This document shows positions 7,135 through 13,317 of a stretch of 36,560 nucleotides of DNA, one piece after another. Every line of letters begins with the position of its first letter. Positions within the stretch are counted from its first letter, which is position 1. The notes beneath the pieces were generated by a model. The model saw only the letters and a program-made list of their open reading frames with translations. It did no database searches and was not told where the DNA came from. The DNA is from a virus. The DNA lies in IMG/VR virus record IMGVR_UViG_3300025327_000097, positions 1 through 36,560 of that record. One strand, given 5' to 3'. A program made the translations under genes and the position numbers.

Positions 7135-8463
7135 TCACGGCCTCGTGTAATCAACCTGAATGGCGAGCTGTGTGACCACGCCCGCAGTCGTGACAACCAT
7201 GATCTCAAGTTTGTCGCCCGCAGCATAGGCGGCATCTTGGACGGCGCCACCGTCCGCCCAGGCATCTGCCGAGACAAGTGAAAGAGCAGAGGCGAGGTGG
7301 CTCGACGCGCCGTTTCTCCGGGCGTTCACAGTCGCACCCGTCCCGCCGACTCGATAGCCTTTGACCGCAGTAACGGTGCAGGCAAAGGGCGCGCGCCAGG
7401 CGATGATGTTGAGCGCGGCGTTCGGGATGCCCGCAGACATATAGATCACGCCCCCGCGGCTTATCGGAACCGCCTCGAAAGCGAAGGCGGTGGCGCTCGT
7501 AGGACGGAGGAATTGCCCAGCGGTTTTCCCCGAGATCGTGTGTGTCGCGGAGTCAAGGACGTGGGCCTTTGGGGGTTGGTTGTCCGCCAGCTCGCCCGAG
7601 AGGCCCGCGACTGAGATTTCGTCCGCGCCAGCGTTCTGGTGAGACGCCGCGTGTGCCGTGGGGGTCTGAGCGTCAGCGAGCGCCCCAGAAAGGCCCGCCA
7701 CCGAAATTTCGTCGGCCCCTGCATTTTCATGTGTCGCCTTGTGCGCGGCCGGAGTCGCGACGACGATTTCCCATGCGGCACCGTTGTCGCGCGAGAGGAC
7801 GAGGGTGTCGGTGGCGAACCAGAAACGGTTTGCCACTGCGGCGGCCGGACGCTGTGCGGCCGTGCCGATCCCAATGTCTCGAACTGCTCCATAAGTCGCG
7901 ATGAGGTCGCTGATCTTGGTGTTCAGATTCGCGAGTGTGTCTGCGCTGTGGGCGGCGCCACCAAGGGCGTGTGCCGACGGAGTCTGGGGATCCGCAAGCG
8001 CCCCGGACAGACCCGCCACGCTGATTTCGTCTCCTCCTCCGTTCTGGTGGGAAGCGGCGTGAGTGCTCGGCGCGAACGTCGCTGGCTTCCCGAGCACTTG
8101 ATCCCAATGGATGACCGTGTCGGCCCAAGCTGTGCCGTTGCTCCTCTGCCAGCGCTGCTGGCCAGCGTCCGTAATGTAGTAAACGGCCCCGGATGGAACA
8201 GCAGTGGCGGCGGGTTGCGCGGCGGCCGTGCCGAGCATGATGATGTCGGTGCCGAGCACCTTCTCGGCGCTGAGGCCCGCGTTCGCCGCGTAGGTGATGT
8301 ATTCGGCGTCGGTGGGGGCTCCGCCTCCACCGCCAGCCACCCCCACAATCTCGTTCCCAACACGTTTGAGGAACAGCCCATCGGCTATTTCGTCCATACT
8401 GAGCGTGTACCCTGTAGGGCACTTGATGTTGCTGATGACTTCTGTGATGTTGTCGACGGGCAT
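7135..8463 (-). CDS. tail fibre with HxxSHQ/GGADEI repeats
   Basis: 442 residues; ATG 8463 with AAGGAG upstream. Three copies of an about 31-residue repeat built on HAASHQNAGADEISVAG and LSGALADAQTP are seen at residues 135-166, 241-272 and 271-302. A second repeat pair (GTAAAQPAATAV...GQQRWQRSNGTAW and GTAAQRPAAAV...SRDNGAAWE) occupies about 77-114 and 199-232. The His/Asp/Glu-rich repeats are common in phage tail fibre shafts and may bind metal ions on the trimer axis. The last 110 residues form a beta-rich head (FACTVTAVKGYRVGG), probably the receptor-binding end. A Gly-run hinge lies near residue 45. Confidence 0.75.
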   Translation of the reverse strand: MPVDNITEVISNIKCPTGYTLSMDEIADGLFLKRVGNEIVGVAGGGGGAPTDAEYITYAANAGLSAEKVLGTDIIMLGTAAAQPAATAVPSGAVYYITDAGQQRWQRSNGTAWADTVIHWDQVLGKPATFAPSTHAASHQNGGGDEISVAGLSGALADPQTPSAHALGGAAHSADTLANLNTKISDLIATYGAVRDIGIGTAAQRPAAAVANRFWFATDTLVLSRDNGAAWEIVVATPAAHKATHENAGADEISVAGLSGALADAQTPTAHAASHQNAGADEISVAGLSGELADNQPPKAHVLDSATHTISGKTAGQFLRPTSATAFAFEAVPISRGGVIYMSAGIPNAALNIIAWRAPFACTVTAVKGYRVGGTGATVNARRNGASSHLASALSLVSADAWADGGAVQDAAYAAGDKLEIMVVTTAGVVTQLAIQVDYTRP

Positions 8464-8468
8464 CCAAT

Positions 8469-8894
8469 TTACTCCTTCAAGGACTCCTCGTACTCAAGCA
8501 GGCCATCGAGCTTCTGCCGGGCTCCCTTGTAGACAGCCTCGGCCTCCTCCATCGCCTCGCGGAACACGCGCAGTTCCTGCGACCCGTGGCCCCCAAGTTC
8601 GTCTCGCTCAGCCTTCAGCTTCACGACTTCCGCTTCGAGCTTCAGCTTGCGCGAATCGACTTTCTCGGGAAGCACCGGCAGGCCGAGGTCTTTGGCGGTG
8701 TCCGCCCACTCCTCGATGCCCTTGAGCTTGGTTTCGGCCTTCTCGATCTTCTTGTTCGCTTCTTGAATCTTCTCGCCCCAATCCTTCTGCCTGTGGGCGA
8801 AGCTGGTGCTCCTCGATTGCCACTCGACTTCTTGCGCGCGGCAGTCGATCTCAAGCGCCTTCTTCGCCTTCTTGAAATCTTCTGTCATTTCCAA
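8469..8894 (-). CDS. coiled-coil protein, unrecognised
   Basis: 141 residues from TTG 8894, or 139 from ATG 8888. The start region GGTGAGTACGTTGGA is almost the same as that of the tail chaperone gene near 4771. Nearly the whole protein is a Lys/Glu/Ala-rich coiled coil (residues about 5-60 and 80-140) broken by a Pro segment (LGLPVLPEK). It lies between a small virion protein and a fibre gene, so it may be a fibre connector or assembly chaperone; this is inference. No enzymatic motif is seen. Confidence 0.55.
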   Translation of the reverse strand: MEMTEDFKKAKKALEIDCRAQEVEWQSRSTSFAHRQKDWGEKIQEANKKIEKAETKLKGIEEWADTAKDLGLPVLPEKVDSRKLKLEAEVVKLKAERDELGGHGSQELRVFREAMEEAEAVYKGARQKLDGLLEYEESLKE

Positions 8895-8899
8895 CGTAC

Positions 8900-9295
8900 T
8901 CACCCTCTTACCTGCAACCTGATGGCGTAGATCGAGAAAATCTTGGCGTTGTCGCCAAAGAACTTGGGCACAAGCTCCTTCTCCGAGCTGATGCTCGGAA
9001 TCGTCTGCCAGGTAGACCTGACAACCGTCGGGGTCGTGTAGTTGAAATTGGTGGCGGTGATCCAAACCGTGCTGTCCTCGTCTTCAAGGCGGAACTCCGC
9101 GCCAGCCAGGGCCAGGTTCAAAGCCCCTGTGACGACCATCCTCATCTGCTCGCCGCGCATGGCAGTTGGGTCGAAAGGCGCCCTGGCACCCTTGAACGCG
9201 CTGAGTATCTCAGTCCACGCCGCCGGGGGAGTCATCGACACCCCTATGGCGTCCTGCAACAATAGGATGTCCCGCCATTGGTATTTGATCGCCAT
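8900..9295 (-). CDS. small virion protein, unrecognised
   Basis: 131 residues; ATG 9295 follows GAGGTGG. The sequence is mixed alpha/beta, with an N-terminal helix (WRDILLLQDAIG), a middle segment with MRMVVTGALNLALAG, and C-terminal strands (TVWITATNFNYTTPT). It sits between the long fibre and the coiled-coil gene in an unbroken gene chain, so a fibre-network or adaptor role is plausible. I do not recognise the family. Confidence 0.5.
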   Translation of the reverse strand: MAIKYQWRDILLLQDAIGVSMTPPAAWTEILSAFKGARAPFDPTAMRGEQMRMVVTGALNLALAGAEFRLEDEDSTVWITATNFNYTTPTVVRSTWQTIPSISSEKELVPKFFGDNAKIFSIYAIRLQVRG

Positions 9296-9304
9296 CTTTC
9301 CACC

Positions 9305-11518
9305 TCACAGTTGTGTCCAGACGCCCACCACGCAGGCATAAATGCCTGCGGGGACGTTGGAGTCGTAGATCATCGCACCATCGCTCGCCACGACCGGCAT
9401 CGTTGTGCGGTCGGCCGGTGGCAGGAGGATCTTGCAGGCGTTCACACCCTCGTCGTGGATGATGCTGAAGCCGAGGACTCCGCGCAGGCGCCATCCGACT
9501 CGCGTGTCCACGTCGGCTGTCCCGCCTCCGGCGAGGTCTTCATAGATTTGCGCGGCGTCGAACGTCTCGTTTGCCACGCCGGTGTGGTTGCTGATCCTGA
9601 GCGTGAAGTTGGGAGAGTCGTTCAGTGTCGCGGCAATCGCGACAGCCGGGGCATAAAGAATTTCCGTCGTGTTGAGGTGAAAGCGTTCATCCGTGCCGTC
9701 GCCCGAGTAGAAGACGAGAGGACGAGCATTTCGGATTTGGTTTTCGGTCGCGGTAACAATCAAACTATTGCCCGAGACATTGAACCCGATTAGCGTCGTC
9801 TGACCGATCATGAAGGTCGTCGTTGACATACCCGCACGGAGTTCGGTTCCATTTACACTGGAAACTGCGAGCCCGAGATCGAGTGAGGCATTCCCCGCCG
9901 TGCGAATGATCATGTTCGAGTTGCTCGCACCTGCCCACGTCGTGCTACCGACCGCGATGGTGAAGCGGGATTCCTCGGTTACGACGTTGCCGCTGTAGAA
10001 CACGAGCGGGCGAGCATTGTTAATTGAAACGACGGAGTCCGTGAGACGGAGGGTGTTAACGTTGTTCATGATGATGTCCAAGATGCCGTTCTCCGCATGG
10101 TAGAAGTCTGTCCCATCGGGGCTGGTGAGCCTCGCGCTCCCGTCGGCCCCGAGTGTCGCCGAGCCGACCGCGATGGCGCCGGTGGCCGTGTCGATCACGA
10201 TGTCCGTCGCGAGCGAGGCGAGCCAAGTCGTTACCCCGGCGGTCGGGGTGATGCGGGATTGCTCGGTCACACCGGCGTCGGAGTAGAAAATTGCCGGGTA
10301 TCCACCTCGGAATTGGAACGAGGCCGATGAGACGACGTAAAGGTGCGCGAGGCCCATTTCCAGGCGGATCGCCGTGTCGATGCCGATGCGGTCGTTAGCG
10401 CCCCCGCCGAGGTACGCCGTTCCAGACCCGTCGCGGTTGATTTGTACGCTCCCGTTCACGCCGTCGTTGATGACGATTGCGTTGTTGGCCTGGTCGTTCT
10501 GGATGATGATGTCCGAGCCGGAGGCCGCGAGCCAGGTAGTCGCGCCGACGGACGGGGTGAAGCGCGACTGCTCGGTCACGTCAGCCCCGGAGTTGAATAC
10601 CAGCGGCGTGGCGTTGTTAATAGCCACTGACGAGTCTCCAATGTTGACACGGGAAACACTGGCAGTGAAAAACTGGTGCCCTCCATTCAAAATCGCCAAG
10701 AAGTCTGTATCGTCGGGGCTGTATAATCGTACCTGCGATGCCGTCACGCCTGCGGCAGTCCCCCCAAGGGTGATGGCACTTCCTGTGACGCCTCGGACAA
10801 TCGGCGTGCTGATGCTGGTAGTGACTTCGAGCACACCGACGTCAGACAACGTGGCGCGCGCTGTCCCACCTTGGTTCTTGATGGTCAAAGAACCAGAAGC
10901 CGTCAGCACCTGCAAGGTGTCCACCGACAGCACTCCACCACTGCTCAAAAGCATCTTGTCAGTGCCTCCGAACGTCCATCGCAACTGAGACGTGGGCCCT
11001 GTGGTCAACAAATCGTGGTACACGCGAGCGTCGTAGTCTGCCGAGGCCGAACCGTTCCAATACTTTCCCCGGAGTACCACTCCAGGCGAGTCCTTGAGCT
11101 GGTCTCCGACCAGGGCCACGCCAGCTTCGAGTATCAAGTCCTCGTCCAGGCCCGAGCCGCCCAAGGCATCCTCGATGGCCTGGAGTTCGACTCGAACCTG
11201 ATTGAAAAACAGCGCCGGAGCCACAGCTCTAACCGCCGTGCCAACTGGGTGGGCCACGGCTGTTGTCCCATCTCGCGCCCTCGTCACGGTGAGTGTGTTG
11301 GAGTTGATGGCGGTGATCAGCACAACTTCGTATCCGTTTACCGACCGGAGAGCGACGTACATATTGACAAGGAATTTCGTGCCATCGTTGACGACGAACG
11401 ACACGGTGCCAGCCACCACTGCAGTCGTCAGAGGCGAAGCCTCTACATTTGTGTAGACGCCGATGTCGGCGTCCACGAACGTCCCCGGAAACTTGGCTGT
11501 CACCGCCGCGTAAACCAT
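9305..11518 (-). CDS. long repetitive tail fibre
   Basis: 737 residues, starting at ATG 11518 directly after the previous stop. Residues about 36-100 resemble the beta domain shared with the connector and distal tail proteins (TLTVTRARDGTTAVAHPVGT). The shaft holds four copies of a unit like INNARPLVFYSG..VTEQSRFT..VG.TTWLA at about 297-338, 399-442, 496-538 and 593-618. A second element, SPDGTDFYHAENG-like, occurs at about 265 and 464. A module near 142-185 (KDSPGVVLR...YHDL) reappears near 638-685 (NDSPNFTLR...YEDL), flanking the shaft. The C-terminus is a small head domain. Beta-prism or beta-helix trimer fibres look like this; host binding is inferred. Confidence 0.75.
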   Translation of the reverse strand: MVYAAVTAKFPGTFVDADIGVYTNVEASPLTTAVVAGTVSFVVNDGTKFLVNMYVALRSVNGYEVVLITAINSNTLTVTRARDGTTAVAHPVGTAVRAVAPALFFNQVRVELQAIEDALGGSGLDEDLILEAGVALVGDQLKDSPGVVLRGKYWNGSASADYDARVYHDLLTTGPTSQLRWTFGGTDKMLLSSGGVLSVDTLQVLTASGSLTIKNQGGTARATLSDVGVLEVTTSISTPIVRGVTGSAITLGGTAAGVTASQVRLYSPDDTDFLAILNGGHQFFTASVSRVNIGDSSVAINNATPLVFNSGADVTEQSRFTPSVGATTWLAASGSDIIIQNDQANNAIVINDGVNGSVQINRDGSGTAYLGGGANDRIGIDTAIRLEMGLAHLYVVSSASFQFRGGYPAIFYSDAGVTEQSRITPTAGVTTWLASLATDIVIDTATGAIAVGSATLGADGSARLTSPDGTDFYHAENGILDIIMNNVNTLRLTDSVVSINNARPLVFYSGNVVTEESRFTIAVGSTTWAGASNSNMIIRTAGNASLDLGLAVSSVNGTELRAGMSTTTFMIGQTTLIGFNVSGNSLIVTATENQIRNARPLVFYSGDGTDERFHLNTTEILYAPAVAIAATLNDSPNFTLRISNHTGVANETFDAAQIYEDLAGGGTADVDTRVGWRLRGVLGFSIIHDEGVNACKILLPPADRTTMPVVASDGAMIYDSNVPAGIYACVVGVWTQL

Positions 11519-11665
11519 TTACTCGCCCTCCACCAGAACTTCCACGTTGACTTCAGTGTAGTCGCCTATTAAAAGACCGCCGCCTGGCTGCATCTCGCCT
11601 GGGTAAGACGAGTCGCCCTCAACAACCGTGAAGTCCGCCACAGCCAGCACAATTTTTTCAGACAA
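11519..11665 (-). CDS. 48-residue acidic protein
   Basis: TTG 11665 follows GAGGAGG at about 6-base spacing, and the stop TAA is directly followed by the ATG of the fibre gene. The frame fits the gene chain exactly: it overlaps the previous gene by 8 bases. The product begins MSEKIVLAVADFTVVEGD, has a Gly-rich turn (MQPGGGLLIGDY) and ends in an acidic strand. It looks like one small beta domain, perhaps a fibre adaptor. It has no recognised family. Confidence 0.6.
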   Translation of the reverse strand: MSEKIVLAVADFTVVEGDSSYPGEMQPGGGLLIGDYTEVNVEVLVEGE

Positions 11666-11954
11666 GTTGAACCTCCTCTTCTGTTAGAGCCTTCTCGCCG
11701 CTCCCGGCGACGATGGTCTCGATGCTGAGCCTGTACGTGCCCTTGGCGAGGCCCGTTGTGATCCAGCGCCAAAGCAGTTCCCCGAGAGCCTTGTAAGACG
11801 TTGTTGCAGACGCGGCAACAACGACTCCGGATGGGTCGTAGACCGTCACGCTCGACCCTTGCATATCGAGGTAGTCGCCGTCCGTCGTGTCCTCCAGGCG
11901 CTCGCGCGTCCTGATGATGATCTGTACCGTGGCGCCCACGGCGTACTGGTTCAT
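11658..11954 (-). CDS. small Ig-like virion protein
   Basis: 98 residues from ATG 11954 (ATGA overlap with the previous stop). The sequence has the rhythm of a seven-strand Ig-like or fibronectin-like domain: VQIIIRTRERLED, GSSVTVYDPSGVVV, LWRWITTGLAKGTYRLSIE. Such single domains are common on phage capsids and baseplates, and the TTGL..GTYRLSI ending recalls Ig-like domains of baseplate proteins. Given its place between tail-terminator-like and fibre genes, a role in the tail or fibre collar is possible. Function unknown. Confidence 0.55.
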   Translation of the reverse strand: MNQYAVGATVQIIIRTRERLEDTTDGDYLDMQGSSVTVYDPSGVVVAASATTSYKALGELLWRWITTGLAKGTYRLSIETIVAGSGEKALTEEEVQLV

Positions 11955-12442
11955 GCGACCACCTCGCGGAAGCGCCAGTTGATCTCGATATCGATAGCCC
12001 GGCGCCGGAACATCTTGGTCGTCTTGTCGAACGAAGCAATCCGCACTCCCCACTTCATCCAGACGCGCCCGCTGATGTTGGTGTCCGTCCCCAGGCTGTC
12101 CACGCGGTGTGCAAGTATGATCCTGCGGGCCTCCTCGATCAGCTTGACGAGGTGCTCGCGCGTGCCGTTCGTGGTATAGAAATCCAGCGTGACGACCGCC
12201 GTGTGGTTCACGAAGTCATAGCCGATGGTGACAGGATCCTCCTTCTCGCTGACGATGTAGATGACCACTTGGTCGCCCGAACGGAATGTGACGAACTTCG
12301 AATCCTCGGCGTACCACAACTTTGGCTTGGAGGACACTTCAGTGTCCCAATTCTTGTCGAGCAAGTCCTTGATCATCTTCGCGGCATCGAAGCTGGTCAA
12401 GCCCTCCTTCAACAGAACCATTGCGGCGGGGTCGGTCGTCAT
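11951..12442 (-). CDS. tail terminator / tail completion-like protein
   Basis: 163 residues from ATG 12442 (ATGA overlap with the connector stop). It begins with a helix and the segment AAKMIKDLLDKNWD, followed by strands with VVIYIVSEKEDPVTIGYDF and VVTLDFYTTNGTREHLVKLIEEARRIIL. A short N-terminal helix, a beta-sheet and a long helix in this order resemble phage tail terminators (lambda gpU type), which cap the tail and bind the connector. The position after the gp6-like connector supports this. No residue is diagnostic, so confidence is moderate. Confidence 0.6.
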   Translation of the reverse strand: MTTDPAAMVLLKEGLTSFDAAKMIKDLLDKNWDTEVSSKPKLWYAEDSKFVTFRSGDQVVIYIVSEKEDPVTIGYDFVNHTAVVTLDFYTTNGTREHLVKLIEEARRIILAHRVDSLGTDTNISGRVWMKWGVRIASFDKTTKMFRRRAIDIEINWRFREVVA

Positions 12443-13317
12443 AAGAGCACGAACCTCTGGAAGGTGTTGGGCACCTCGCGATTCCATTCTTCGTTCCAGC
12501 GCTGGACAGCCGCATTGCGGTCGATCCCTTGTCCACCTTCGCCGGACACTGCGATGAAGGGCTCGTTTTCGAGGAACATGGCGGCGGCACGTTTGATGAC
12601 GAGGTGACGCACGTAGTCGTCCACTTGGAAGACCTTGGAATCGTCGGCGTGAGCCGCAGCCTCAGTATTGAAGATGCCGCGCTCACAGCCAGTGAAGGTT
12701 GTGGTTGTTTTGCCGCTGTAGCCGATGTATTCCTTGCCGATGCGAATCCAGCCTTCGAATCCGTACTTTTTCGTGCTGTCCACGGTCACGGTCGTGGCGC
12801 CGACAGTCAGTCCTGCGACGTCGTTCACCTGCGTGGGCAAGAATCCGTGCTCGTAGGTGATCCTCAAGAGCGAAGCTCGACGCGGGATGAAGGTCTTGCG
12901 AATGTAGATGATGCCCTGCTCTTCATCCACCCAATAGTCCTTGTCACGGCCCTGCGTCTTGGTGCTGAGCCATTCACTCCAGACGCCACTTAACTCGCTC
13001 CCCTCGTAAATCTCCAGTTTGTGACCACGGGTCGTGGTCAGCGGCAAGATCGGTTTGTAAATTGTCCCCGTTGGACGGGGGACAGTCACGAAGTCAAACA
13101 ACTCCTTATGCCTGCTGCGCAGGCTTTCGAGGTCATGCACCTCTTCGGTGTGAAACACGGGCTTGTACGCGCGCCCTGTGCGGCGCTCGAAGTCGCCCTC
13201 GACTTGGACGATGAGAGAATCGAGGGTCGCTTCCGAGACCGGGCTGTTCGCGTCGATTGCTTGCTGGAGGAGCAAGAAGTTGGACACGTCGTTTGGGGTG
13301 CAGTAGACTGATCTCAT
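12439..13317 (-). CDS. head-tail connector (gp6-like) with inserted beta domain
   Basis: 292 residues; ATG 13317 overlaps the previous stop as ATGA. The N-terminus CTPNDVSNFLLLQ and the helix ATLDSLIVQVEGDFERRTGRAY are typical of the HK97 gp6 / SPP1 gp15 adaptor family, which forms a ring under the portal. The C-terminal helix after residue 233 (VRHLVIKRAAAMFLENEP) is also typical. Between them, residues about 165-233 hold a beta domain (TVTVDSTKKYGFEGWIRIGKEY, split by FTGCERG) that closely matches one in the distal tail protein at 2523-3359. The insertion makes the protein about twice the usual adaptor length (100-150 residues). Confidence 0.75.
   Translation of the reverse strand: MRSVYCTPNDVSNFLLLQQAIDANSPVSEATLDSLIVQVEGDFERRTGRAYKPVFHTEEVHDLESLRSRHKELFDFVTVPRPTGTIYKPILPLTTTRGHKLEIYEGSELSGVWSEWLSTKTQGRDKDYWVDEEQGIIYIRKTFIPRRASLLRITYEHGFLPTQVNDVAGLTVGATTVTVDSTKKYGFEGWIRIGKEYIGYSGKTTTTFTGCERGIFNTEAAAHADDSKVFQVDDYVRHLVIKRAAAMFLENEPFIAVSGEGGQGIDRNAAVQRWNEEWNREVPNTFQRFVLL

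Noticed and set aside
13063-13087. Bulged hairpin in the connector gene
   Set aside because: One unpaired base and full coding explanation; chance level.
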